DNA of 64,000 nucleotides, from contig JANOQM010000090.1 of assembly GCA_031422295.1 (NCBI GenBank), forward strand, positions 1 through 64,000, written 5' to 3'. The stretch comes from JANOMH01 sp031422295 (GTDB lineage: Bacteria > Pseudomonadota > Alphaproteobacteria > Rhodobacterales > Rhodobacteraceae). Position numbers and translations under genes: made by a program. The notes under the pieces are model-generated. The model worked only from the letters and a program-made list of their open reading frames with translations. It was not told where the DNA came from and did not search any database. Of the stretch, positions 1 through 7,833 are shown in pieces (positions within the stretch are counted from its first letter, which is position 1; each line of letters opens with the position of its first letter).

Positions 1-615
1 GACCGTCACCCGCGACGGCCATGCCCAGCCCCGCTTGATCGCCACATCGCGCACATCGCGCCACGCCTGTATGAGCGGGAAACCCTCGCCTGCATCGCGC
101 AAGGTGGTCATGAAATACCCCCAAGCCTCTGGCGACATATCGGCGGCGCGTTTCGACCCCTGATGACCGGGCAACAGCGCAGGTGCAAAGTTGATCGGAT
201 CGACCCCTTCAACCGCCTTTAGAAGGCGCGTTAAATTGGGCTTTGAAGCACCCTCTGGCCCGAACTTTTGCTTCACCAAGGCGACCTTTTGGGGCCATGT
301 CAGCGCCTTCCCGGCTGTCACCAGAAACCGGGCGATATCGGCCTTGCGCAGCGCCGTGGCCTTCATCGATGGGCAAGCCGCCGTGAGCGTCGCCTGCGCC
401 GTCGCATCATGGGAGCCGGGTTTCAGCCCGCAGGCTTCAATCTGCCGTTCGGTATAGGCAAGGCGGACAGGTTTGGGCAGATCGGACAGGCAGAAAGTGA
501 AGCGATTGCCCGGTTCTTGAAGGGGAATTGAAAGCCGTTTTATCCAGTCGCGGACACCCCTATTTGTTGCAGGAACACCCGGCAATCCAGTGATTGAGGC
601 GACTTTCAACCTCAT
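1..615 (-). CDS. MuA-like DDE transposase, N-terminal part (truncated by window edge)
   Basis: About 205 codons are visible. The N-terminus reads MRLKVASITGLPGVPATNRG, the Mu-type winged helix-turn-helix domain signature (a-x-I-x-GLPGLP-x-T-x-RGV). It is followed by charged helices and GWAWPSRVTV, typical of the DNA-binding region ahead of the catalytic core. The DDE residues lie beyond the window. MuA binds the prophage ends and catalyses replicative transposition. Its ATG overlaps the TGA of the upstream Ner-like gene (ATGA), so the two are probably translationally coupled. No stop codon interrupts the visible part, so it may be functional. Confidence 0.85.
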   Translation of the reverse strand, partial: MRLKVASITGLPGVPATNRGVRDWIKRLSIPLQEPGNRFTFCLSDLPKPVRLAYTERQIEACGLKPGSHDATAQATLTAACPSMKATALRKADIARFLVTAGKALTWPQKVALVKQKFGPEGASKPNLTRLLKAVEGVDPINFAPALLPGHQGSKRAADMSPEAWGYFMTTLRDAGEGFPLIQAWRDVRDVAIKRGWAWPSRVTV

Positions 616-824
616 TCGGCAAAGCATGCGGCGGCAAGTATCCGTTCGACCAGGGCCGTGGCGGTCGGACCGTTCCATTGGCCCAACAATGCCTTGTCAG
701 CGTTTTGCCGGGTAATCCCTTCACGTCTGCACCAGGCATCGAAGCTTGTGCCTTGGACGACCAAAGCCCCGCGAATACGCCTGTGGCGTTCTCGCAGATT
801 ATCAGCTATCTTTACATCGGACAT
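612..824 (-). CDS. Ner-like small DNA-binding protein of the Mu-like prophage
   Basis: A 70-residue basic protein starting at MSDVKIADNLRERHRRIRGA. An upstream in-frame start at 914 would overlap the divergent repressor, so the internal ATG at 824 is preferred. Residues 25-50 (GTSFDAWCRREGITRQNADK) look like a helix-turn-helix, comparable in size to Mu Ner (about 75 residues), which shuts down early transcription from the region beside the repressor. Position between the operator region and the transposase fits that role. The family match is by size, context and HTH pattern only. Confidence 0.6.
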   Translation of the reverse strand: MSDVKIADNLRERHRRIRGALVVQGTSFDAWCRREGITRQNADKALLGQWNGPTATALVERILAAACFAE

Positions 825-843
825 GGGATGCGCCTTGGATACT

Positions 844-873
844 TTACATGCAAAGTATGCAAGACGCATGTAA
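844..873. promoter_or_regulatory. Operator dyad of the prophage immunity region
   Basis: TTACATGC at 844-851 and GCATGTAA at 866-873 are perfect 8-bp inverted arms. Two ATGCAA direct repeats lie between them. The dyad sits between the divergent starts of the Ner-like gene (824) and the repressor (892), where operators for a CI-like repressor and Ner are expected. Function is inferred from position. Confidence 0.55.
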
Positions 874-891
874 GGTGGCCAAGAGGGATTG

Positions 892-1404
892 ATGGATAAC
901 TTGGTTGACGCCACTATCGCAAACCTAAGGTCAGTCGTGAACGCTAGCTCAAATGCAGAACTGGCGCAGAAGCTGGGTGTGGATCAGAGCACAATCTCTT
1001 CTTGGCGAGCGCGTGGACGTGTGCCGAACAAATTCATAAAGTTCCTTAGGGAGCCAGCGAACATATCATCTGCCGAGATGGGTGATATTTGGCCGGAAAT
1101 GACTAGCTGTGCCACCGCTGTCGCCTTGGTTCGATACACTTTGTTGCGGCACGAGGTTGCTAGCAGTGGAGAAGTGGATCGCGGCTTGAGTGTGTTCTTA
1201 ACCCTCAAGCCATGGTGGTTTGTCGTACATCGCGCAGCTCATGACCTGCGTTCAAAAATGGAAGCTCTTGGCATCGATTTGAAGACCGCGCAGGCTCTCA
1301 TCATGCAATATGACCTGCGTGATCCAGCCGCGACGGCTGGCCGCGTGGAACAACAACTTGCCGAGGATTTGCATGACAATCCGCTTCTCCTAAACTACGA
1401 ATGA
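892..1404 (+). CDS. CI-like phage repressor (helix-turn-helix)
   Basis: 170 residues from the ATG at 892, preceded by GAGGG; a TTG at 889 is a less likely start. Residues about 20-45 (AELAQKLGVDQSTISSWRAR) form a clear HTH of the Phage_CI_repr type. The C-terminal part is not recognised, and no Ser-Lys peptidase pair is evident, so it may be a non-cleavable repressor like Mu c. It is divergent from the Ner/transposase operon, as in Mu. Codon use is visibly more AT-rich than in the flanking chromosomal genes. Confidence 0.75.
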   Translation: MDNLVDATIANLRSVVNASSNAELAQKLGVDQSTISSWRARGRVPNKFIKFLREPANISSAEMGDIWPEMTSCATAVALVRYTLLRHEVASSGEVDRGLSVFLTLKPWWFVVHRAAHDLRSKMEALGIDLKTAQALIMQYDLRDPAATAGRVEQQLAEDLHDNPLLLNYE

Positions 1405-1413
1405 ACAATGGGA

Positions 1414-1440
1414 AACGGGAACTGGCCGGTTCCCGTTTTG
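1414..1440 (+). terminator. Rho-independent terminator after the prophage repressor
   Basis: AACGGGAAC (1414-1422) pairs with GTTCCCGTT (1429-1437) across a 6-nt loop and runs into TTTT. It starts 10 bases after the repressor stop codon. Confidence 0.8.
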
Positions 1441-1520
1441 CTCAAAGCCCCCATTGATTTCATTACACATTTTTTTCGGCACACCGCCACAAACCACCCC
1501 AAAACCCCCAAATCACACGA

Positions 1521-1541
1521 AACGGCTCAAAATAGGTGAAC
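1521..1541. repeat. Inner Mu-like end repeat (putative MuA site)
   Basis: AACGGCTCAAAATAGGTGAA matches the copy at 1587 at all but a few positions. Read inward it gives TGTTCACCTATTTTGAGCCG. Paired repeats of this kind at a transposable-phage end are bound by MuA. Confidence 0.6.
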
Positions 1542-1586
1542 AGGCCCATTTGCAACCTATTGAAATAGCTTGCTATTTTTCCGGCA

Positions 1587-1613
1587 GCGGCTCAAATTAG
1601 GTGAAACGCGTCA
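1587..1613. repeat. Outer Mu-like end repeat and proposed prophage terminus
   Basis: GCGGCTCAAATTAGGTGAAA followed by CGCGTCA. Inward this reads TGACGCGTTTCACCTAATTT, giving the canonical TG terminus and a CGTTTCA box a few bases in, as at Mu attL. An imperfect AT-rich palindrome (1563-1580) lies between the two end repeats. Confidence 0.6.
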
Positions 1614-1615
1614 GC

Positions 1616-1636
1616 AAGGTGGGTTTTAACCCACCC
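1616..1636. repeat. Dispersed palindrome copy 1, 3' of rnj
   Basis: AAGGTGGGTTTTAACCCACC is a near-perfect inverted repeat of the family also found at 18887, 32650, 44886 and 50980. It lies between the rnj stop and the prophage terminus and probably acts as, or near, the rnj transcription end. The left flank expected from other copies (GTAAGG) reads GCAAGG, so the prophage joined right at its edge. Confidence 0.7.
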
Positions 1637-1642
1637 CTAGGG

Positions 1643-3316
1643 TCAAGAAAGCCGCGACACCACAATCGTCACTTCCGGCTTTTTGCCGATCTCGTTCTGC
1701 GCGGTCTGGCGCACGACGCGCTTGAGTTCCTTGTCGAGCGTTTCCTCGTTACGCAAAGTCTTGGCCGCCGCGCGCCCGATAAACTGGCCCAGATCAGCCT
1801 CAAGCACATCGACCAAAGCGGCCTTGGAACGGCCAGTTTCAGGCAAGCCCATGATCTCGCACCATGGGTCGCCCAACGGATCATCGTTTTCGTCGATAAT
1901 CAGGGTCACTGTCACATGGCCATTCAAGGCCATGCGAATGCGGTCACGCACCACCCCGTCAAGCGCCCCGATCTGCACTGAGCCATCCAGATAGGTCCGG
2001 CCGGTTTCGATATATTCGGCGACCTTGGGCGCGTTGCCGGACAGGTCAATCATCATGCCGTTGACCACGACCATGCCTTTCAACCCCCGCGCTTCGGCAA
2101 TCTTGACATGTTCACGCAGGTGCCGGTGTTCGCCATGCATCGGGATCAGGAATTGCGGTTTGATGATGTCGTGCATCTGCTCAAGGTCAGGACGGTTGGC
2201 GTGGCCGGACACATGATAGCGGCCCGCCCCAGTTTGGTCATCGACCACATCGACGCCCAGTTCGGACATCTGGTTCATGATCTTGATGACGCCGCGTTCA
2301 TTGCCGGGGATGTTTTTGGACGAAATCAGAAACATGTCGCCGGGTTGCAGTTTCAGGCCGAGATACGACCCCTGCGCCAGTTGCGCCGAGGCTGCCCGGC
2401 GTTCGCCTTGGCTTCCGGTGACCAGCAGTAGCAAGTTCTGACGCGGCAGGTTAATGGCGTCTTCTGGCGAGATGGTTTTCGGGAAACCGTCCAACAATCC
2501 GGCTTCGGTCGCCGCCTCGACCATGCGTCGCATGGCGCGGCCCAGCAAGCAGACGGTGCGCCCGGCCTTTTGTGCAGCCAAGGCCAGTGTTTTCAGGCGG
2601 GCGACGTTCGACGCGAATGTTGTGGCCACGACCATGCCAGCGGCCTGCCGGAACAGGGCCTCGATATCGGGGCCAAGGGTCGCCTCGGACCGGCCCGGGT
2701 GGGTCGAAAACACGTTGGTGCTGTCGCAAACCAGTGCCTTGACGCCGTCCTTGGCCACGGAAGCCCACAATGCGTCATCAAACGCCTCGCCCACCACGGG
2801 GGTGCGGTCCACCTTGAAATCTCCGGTATGGATGATGCGGCCACCGGGGCTGTCGATCACCAGTCCGGCGGATTCCGGGATCGAATGGCTGACCGGCAGA
2901 AAACCCACGGTGAAGGGGCCGCAGGTCGTGGTGGCGGGCCAGGCCTCGACCACGTTCAGTGCCGATTTCGGCAGGCCATGTTCGTCCATTTTGCCACGCG
3001 CCAGAATTCCGGTAAACTTGCGCAGATAAATCGGCGCGCGCAAACGTTCCCACAACAAACCGACTGCGCCGACATGATCTTCGTGGGCATGGGTAATGAA
3101 CACAGCTTCGATCTGAGACTTCCGCGCCTCGAGCCACGCGACATCGGGAAGGATCAGGTCGACGCCGGGGGTGTTGTCCATTTCGGGAAAAGTCACGCCC
3201 AGATCGACAACGATCAGCCGTTCAGCCCCGGGTTTGCCATAGCCATAGACGTAGCAGTTCATCCCGATCTCGCCCGCGCCCCCCAAAGGCAAATAGATCA
3301 GTCTTTCGGTTTTCAT
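1643..3316 (-). CDS. rnj: Ribonuclease J (metallo-beta-lactamase/beta-CASP)
   Basis: 557 residues, the normal RNase J size. The metallo-beta-lactamase motif HAHEDH is at about 76-81, followed by HTGDFKVD and later the beta-CASP signature MHGEHRHLREH. RNase J is a 5'-3' exo- and endoribonuclease acting in mRNA decay and rRNA maturation in the cytoplasm, and is widespread in alphaproteobacteria. The start abuts the coaX stop (3317), so it is the last gene of the nuo-birA-coaX-rnj run, an arrangement seen in Rhodobacterales. The C-terminal domain is complete and ends just before the dispersed palindrome. Confidence 0.93.
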   Translation of the reverse strand: MKTERLIYLPLGGAGEIGMNCYVYGYGKPGAERLIVVDLGVTFPEMDNTPGVDLILPDVAWLEARKSQIEAVFITHAHEDHVGAVGLLWERLRAPIYLRKFTGILARGKMDEHGLPKSALNVVEAWPATTTCGPFTVGFLPVSHSIPESAGLVIDSPGGRIIHTGDFKVDRTPVVGEAFDDALWASVAKDGVKALVCDSTNVFSTHPGRSEATLGPDIEALFRQAAGMVVATTFASNVARLKTLALAAQKAGRTVCLLGRAMRRMVEAATEAGLLDGFPKTISPEDAINLPRQNLLLLVTGSQGERRAASAQLAQGSYLGLKLQPGDMFLISSKNIPGNERGVIKIMNQMSELGVDVVDDQTGAGRYHVSGHANRPDLEQMHDIIKPQFLIPMHGEHRHLREHVKIAEARGLKGMVVVNGMMIDLSGNAPKVAEYIETGRTYLDGSVQIGALDGVVRDRIRMALNGHVTVTLIIDENDDPLGDPWCEIMGLPETGRSKAALVDVLEADLGQFIGRAAAKTLRNEETLDKELKRVVRQTAQNEIGKKPEVTIVVSRLS

Positions 3317-4087
3317 TTAGAGTTCCTTGTTGAATTTATGGATCACGGTCAGGCCGTGCATCGTCAGGTCATCCTCGACCCGGTCAAATAGCGCATCACC
3401 TTGGGCAAACAATGAGGCGAGGCCCCCGGTGCCGATGACTTTCATCTCTCGGCCACGTTCGGCCTTGATCTTGGCGGTTATCCCGTTCACGAGGCCAACG
3501 TAACCCCAGAAAACGCCCGATTGCATGCAGGCCACAGTATTGGTGCCGATCACCTTGTCAGGTTTGGTCACATCGACATGCGGCAGGGCGGCGGCGGCCA
3601 TGTGCAGCGCCTCAAGCGACAAGTTGACGCCGGGGGCGATGACGCCGCCGACATAGGCGCCGTCGTCATCGACCACATCGGCAGTAGTGGTGGTGCCGAA
3701 ATCGATGACGATCAGGTTGCCGCCGTGCCGGTCATACGCCCCTGCCGTGTTGACCAGCCGGTCCGGGCCGACAGCGGTGCCGGGGTCCACCCGGGGCGGC
3801 ACGGGCAGCTTGCAGTCGGGCTTGCCGACCACCAGCGGGCGGCAGCCAAAATAGCGGTCGGCCAGCACCCGCAGGTTAAACACGACGCGGGGAACGGTGG
3901 AGGAAATGATCACCTCGTCAATCATCACGTCAATATGGCGGCTGGTCATCAGCGCCGTCAGCCAGACATAATATTCATCCGCCGTCCGTTTCCAATCCGA
4001 CGCGATCCGCCATGTCGCCCGAAACTCACGCCCGTCCCAGATGGAGAACACCGTATTGGTATTGCCGCAATCAATGGCCAACAGCAT
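3317..4087 (-). CDS. coaX: Type III pantothenate kinase
   Basis: 256 residues, the usual CoaX length. It opens with the ASKHA phosphate-binding motif DCGNTN (residues 6-11), followed by GTAVGPDRL and IDFGTTTTADV. CoaX phosphorylates pantothenate to 4'-phosphopantothenate, the first step of coenzyme A synthesis. The type III enzyme is not inhibited by CoA and needs a monovalent cation (family knowledge). It sits between birA and rnj on the same strand, with only about 10 bases to birA, so it is co-transcribed. Confidence 0.95.
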   Translation of the reverse strand: MLLAIDCGNTNTVFSIWDGREFRATWRIASDWKRTADEYYVWLTALMTSRHIDVMIDEVIISSTVPRVVFNLRVLADRYFGCRPLVVGKPDCKLPVPPRVDPGTAVGPDRLVNTAGAYDRHGGNLIVIDFGTTTTADVVDDDGAYVGGVIAPGVNLSLEALHMAAAALPHVDVTKPDKVIGTNTVACMQSGVFWGYVGLVNGITAKIKAERGREMKVIGTGGLASLFAQGDALFDRVEDDLTMHGLTVIHKFNKEL

Positions 4088-4097
4088 TTTTGCCCCC

Positions 4098-4856
4098 CTA
4101 AAAATAGACGTCAGCGGCAGGGATGGCGCGTGGCCCCATGCCGGTGATCAGCACCAGATTGCCGTCTTCGTCCACCGTATCAAAGATGCCCTGGATCACA
4201 TCCTTGCCAGTGCGGGCGGTGATCACTTCGCCCAGTTTGGCCGCATGGCGCAACCAGTCCTCGCGGATCCGGGCAAAACCCAACGCCGCGAGTTTGCCTT
4301 CCTGGGTGGCGAAATTGCTGGCCAAAACCGTCAGGAAATCCTCGGGCGATACAGCCTGCCCGCCCGCACCAATCAGGCTGACCGGGGGGAACGAGCCGGT
4401 TAACCCCTCGGGCACCGCCGCGATATTGACCCCGACACCGACGCTCAGCCAATCGACAAAAGGCCCGCGCCCGGCACTTTCCAACAATATCCCCGCGACT
4501 TTGCCGCCGTTCAGCAGCACGTCATTAGGCCATTTCAGGGCAAGGGCGTAGCGGTCCACATAAATCGCCAGCGTTTCGAACAGCGCGTTAGCCGCCAGAA
4601 ATGATCGCTTCGCCGCCTCTTGCGCTGTCACATCAGGTTTGTAGATCAACGTTGCCGCCAAGTTGCCGGGCGGCTGCACCCAGACCTTGCCGCGCCGCCC
4701 CCGCGCGGCTGTTTGTTCGCGGGCCATGATCCAAGTTGGCGCGGCCAGATCAGCGGCCCGGCGCGCCGCCTCGGCCATGGTGCTGTCAACCCGGTCAAGG
4801 ATGACCCGGTCATAACCCGCGGGCCATAGCCCGCCGGGGGTGCCTTCAGTTGACAA
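4098..4856 (-). CDS. birA: Biotin--[acetyl-CoA-carboxylase] ligase, monofunctional
   Basis: About 252 residues from a TTG at 4856 that overlaps the nuoN stop. An ATG at 4916 lies deep inside nuoN and would add 20 residues of nuoN-overlapping sequence. Catalytic motifs are present: DSTMAEA, ARGRRGKVW (biotinyl-AMP loop) and KWPNDVLLNGGKVAGIL. No N-terminal HTH is present, so it is a monofunctional ligase and not a repressor. It biotinylates the BCCP subunit of acetyl-CoA carboxylase and related carboxylases. The overlap with nuoN implies co-translation with the complex I transcript. Confidence 0.92.
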   Translation of the reverse strand: MSTEGTPGGLWPAGYDRVILDRVDSTMAEAARRAADLAAPTWIMAREQTAARGRRGKVWVQPPGNLAATLIYKPDVTAQEAAKRSFLAANALFETLAIYVDRYALALKWPNDVLLNGGKVAGILLESAGRGPFVDWLSVGVGVNIAAVPEGLTGSFPPVSLIGAGGQAVSPEDFLTVLASNFATQEGKLAALGFARIREDWLRHAAKLGEVITARTGKDVIQGIFDTVDEDGNLVLITGMGPRAIPAADVYF

Positions 4857-6276
4857 GCGTTGCCGCCGCTGCGGCCGCCAGCGGTTCAATCCCGAACAGA
4901 TTGACCACGCCAACAACCATGGCCAGCGCCGATCCCATCAATGCAACCCACAGAACCGGCGGCATCGACCCGTCCAGCGCGTCTTTGTCTTCGCCAAAAT
5001 ACATGTAGTAGACGATGCGCAGATAGTAGAACGCGCCGATCACTGACGCGATCACACCGGCCACAGCCAGCCAGCCCAGCCCGCCATCATAGGCCGCCCG
5101 TAGCACATAAAACTTGCCAAAGAAGCCAACCATCGGCGGCACACCTGCCAGCGAAAACATTAAGACCAGCATCGCCAGCGCCTTGAGCGGTTCGCGTTTG
5201 GAATACATCTGCAGGGCGCGGATATCGGTCACCGGACGCCCGTCTTTTTCCATCGACAGGATGAAGGCGAAGGTGCCCACATTCATCGTCAGGTAAATCG
5301 CCATGTAGATCAGCATAGCCTGCACGCCGAACACCGCGCCAGATGCCAGCCCCATCAGCGCAAAACCCATGTGCGCGATCGACGAATAGGCCATCAGCCT
5401 TTTGATATCGGTCTGCCCGATGGCGGCCACTGCCCCAATGAACATCGACACGACCGACAGAAACGCCACGATCTGCTGCCATTCGCCGACAATTCCGCCA
5501 AAGGCGTCATGCACCACCCGGGCAAACAGGCCCATCGCGGCTATCTTCGGCGCGGTGGCGAAAAACGCGGTCACCGGGGTCGGCGCCCCTTCGTAGACAT
5601 CGGGGGTCCACATATGGAACGGCGCGGCTGAGACTTTGAACGCGAAACCGGCAATCAGGAAGACAAGGCCGAACAGCGCGCCGAGCGAGACACCACCATC
5701 GGCTGACGCAATAATCCCGCTGAACAAAGTGGTCCCCGAAAAGCCGTAGGTCAGCGACGCGCCATACAACAACAACCCTGAGGACAGCGCCCCAAGGATA
5801 AAGTATTTCAGCCCCGCTTCAGTCGATTTGCGGTCATCGCGCTGCAAGGAGGCCACGACATACAGCGCCAGAGATTGCAATTCGAGGCCCATATACAGGA
5901 CCATCAGGTCGCCCGCCGACACCATGACCATCATGCCGACGACAGACAGGGCGACCAGTATCGGGTATTCGAACCGTAACAGGCCCCGTCGCTGCATATA
6001 CTCCTGCGACATGACCAGAACCGCAGCGGCGGACAGCAGGATCGTCACCTTGGCAAACCGGGCAAAGCCGTCGTCGTTGAATGCACCGCCAAAAGCGGTC
6101 GTCGCCCCTTCGCCGGTTCCAACCCAGATCGCTATGACCAGCATTACCCCGCCGGTGACCCACGTCAGCAGTGGGGCCGTGGCATCTTTGCTGGTATAAA
6201 CCGCGCCAAGCAAGGCCAGCATGGCATAAATCGCAAGGGCGATTTCTGGCAGGACCGTCTGGATATCAGCCGACAT
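4846..6276 (-). CDS. nuoN: NADH-quinone oxidoreductase subunit N
   Basis: 476 residues with about 14 hydrophobic segments, one of the three antiporter-like proton-pumping subunits of complex I. Recognisable segments include YFILGALSSGLLLYGASL, KVSAAPFHMWTPDVYEGAPT (pump lysines and helix-broken TM region) and RLMAYSSIAHMGFAL. It follows nuoM by 15 bases and overlaps birA. Length and motifs are normal. Confidence 0.96.
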   Translation of the reverse strand: MSADIQTVLPEIALAIYAMLALLGAVYTSKDATAPLLTWVTGGVMLVIAIWVGTGEGATTAFGGAFNDDGFARFAKVTILLSAAAVLVMSQEYMQRRGLLRFEYPILVALSVVGMMVMVSAGDLMVLYMGLELQSLALYVVASLQRDDRKSTEAGLKYFILGALSSGLLLYGASLTYGFSGTTLFSGIIASADGGVSLGALFGLVFLIAGFAFKVSAAPFHMWTPDVYEGAPTPVTAFFATAPKIAAMGLFARVVHDAFGGIVGEWQQIVAFLSVVSMFIGAVAAIGQTDIKRLMAYSSIAHMGFALMGLASGAVFGVQAMLIYMAIYLTMNVGTFAFILSMEKDGRPVTDIRALQMYSKREPLKALAMLVLMFSLAGVPPMVGFFGKFYVLRAAYDGGLGWLAVAGVIASVIGAFYYLRIVYYMYFGEDKDALDGSMPPVLWVALMGSALAMVVGVVNLFGIEPLAAAAAATLVN

Positions 6277-6291
6277 TATGGGTGTCGCTCC

Positions 6292-7833
6292 TTAGTTTTC
6301 AGCTACTTGAGCTGCAGCAGTATACTCTGCTACGGCGGTTTCAACCTGGCCCGCCAATGCTTTGGTGCTGGGGCCAATAATATCGGTGACAAGGCTGGGA
6401 TAGACGCCCAGCAAAATCGTCATGGCGACCAAGGGTGCAAAGATCAGCCGCTCGCGGCGGGTCATGTCCGTGATGGTTTTCAGGCTTTGCTTGACCAGAT
6501 CACCCATCACAACGCGGCGATACAGGAACAATGCATAGGCCGCAGACAAGATAACGCCACTGGTGGCCACGGCGGCAACCCAAGTGTTGACCTGAAACGC
6601 GCCCATCAGGGTCAGGAATTCGCCAATGAAACCACTGGTCCCCGGCAGGCCGACATTGCCCATGGTGAACAGCATGAACACCAGCGCAAAGGCGGGCATC
6701 CGCACCACAAGGCCGCCGTAAGCCCCGATATCGCGGGTGTGCATCCGGTCATAGATCACCCCGACACACAGAAACAACGCGCCGGAAATGAAGCCGTGGC
6801 TGATCATCTGGAAAATCGCCCCGTCCAGCCCTTGCTGATTGACGCTGAATATTCCCATGGTCACGAAACCCATATGGGCGACGGATGAATAGGCGATGAG
6901 TTTCTTCATATCCTCTTGGACGAGGGCCACCAGCGACGTGTAAACAATGGCAATCGCCGACATCCACAACACCAGCGGCGCCCAGATATCGGTGGCCACC
7001 GGGAACATCGGCAGGCTGAACCGCAAAAACCCGTAGCCGCCCATTTTCAGCAGGATCGCCGCCAGCACCACCGATCCGGCGGTCGGGGCTTGCACATGCG
7101 CATCGGGCAGCCACGTGTGGACCGGCCACATCGGCATTTTCACCGCGAAACTGGCAAAGAAGGCGAGGAACAGCAGGGTCTGCATACCCCCCGCAATCTG
7201 CATCCCCAATAGCGGAAAGGTCTCGGAGGCGAAGTTGAAGGTCATCAATGTCGGAATATCGGTGGTCCCGGCCTGCGAAAACATCGCAACCATGGCGACC
7301 AGCATTAGCACCGAGCCGAGGAAGGTATAAAGGAAGAACTTGAAGGACGCATAGATCCGGTCCTTGCCGCCCCAGATGCCGATGATCAGGAACATCGGGA
7401 TCAAACCGGCCTCGAAAAACAGATAGAACAGCACCAGATCAAGGGCCATGAACACGCCCAGCATCAGCGTTTCGAGCAGCAGGAAGGCGATCATGTATTC
7501 TTTGACCCGGGTTTCCACGCCCCAGCAGGCCCCGATGACTATGGGCATCAGCGATGTTGTCAGCAGCACGAACAGCACCGATATCCCGTCAACGCCCATT
7601 TTATAGCGCAGGCCCAACAGCCAAGGATGATCCTCGACCATCTGGAACCCGGTATCGGCGGGGTTGAAGTTGGACAGAATAAAAAGCGACGCTATGAACG
7701 TGGTAACAGTGCAGACCAATGCCACCCATTTTGCATTGCGTTGCGCTGCCGCATCCGACCCGCGCAGGAACAGCGCCAGAATGACCGCACCCAGCAGCGG
7801 CAGGGTCAATGTCAGGCTAAGTATATTGCCCAT
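6292..7833 (-). CDS. nuoM: NADH-quinone oxidoreductase subunit M
   Basis: 513 residues from the ATG at 7833, which shares one base with the nuoL TGA (TGATG); a frame extension to 7863 lies inside nuoL and is rejected. Antiporter-like membrane subunit of complex I with about 14 TM segments. Motifs seen include WPVHTWLPDAHVQAPTAGSV and KKLIAYSSVAHMGFVTMGIF, plus the acidic residue in WGVETRVKEY. It lies between nuoL and nuoN as in most nuo operons. Confidence 0.97.
   Translation of the reverse strand: MGNILSLTLTLPLLGAVILALFLRGSDAAAQRNAKWVALVCTVTTFIASLFILSNFNPADTGFQMVEDHPWLLGLRYKMGVDGISVLFVLLTTSLMPIVIGACWGVETRVKEYMIAFLLLETLMLGVFMALDLVLFYLFFEAGLIPMFLIIGIWGGKDRIYASFKFFLYTFLGSVLMLVAMVAMFSQAGTTDIPTLMTFNFASETFPLLGMQIAGGMQTLLFLAFFASFAVKMPMWPVHTWLPDAHVQAPTAGSVVLAAILLKMGGYGFLRFSLPMFPVATDIWAPLVLWMSAIAIVYTSLVALVQEDMKKLIAYSSVAHMGFVTMGIFSVNQQGLDGAIFQMISHGFISGALFLCVGVIYDRMHTRDIGAYGGLVVRMPAFALVFMLFTMGNVGLPGTSGFIGEFLTLMGAFQVNTWVAAVATSGVILSAAYALFLYRRVVMGDLVKQSLKTITDMTRRERLIFAPLVAMTILLGVYPSLVTDIIGPSTKALAGQVETAVAEYTAAAQVAEN

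Larger units (their letters stand above)
1..1613. mobile_element. Mu-like transposable prophage, immunity end (partial)
   Basis: The gene order repressor (outward), Ner-like, MuA-like transposase matches the left end of phage Mu (c, ner, A). Two copies of a CGGCTCAAA-type repeat lie outside the repressor at 1521-1541 and 1587-1609. Read inward, the outer one gives CGTTTCAC, which resembles the MuA-binding consensus. The proposed terminus is the TG/CA dinucleotide at 1612-1613. The host palindrome and the rnj 3' end follow at once. The rest of the prophage lies outside the window to the left, so the 5-bp target duplication cannot be checked. Boundary is inferred; prophage identity is well supported. 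Confidence 0.8.

Noticed and set aside
2570..3391. A 273-codon plus-strand frame opposite rnj
   Set aside because: Antisense shadow of rnj, which has complete catalytic motifs; no ribosome site or domain.
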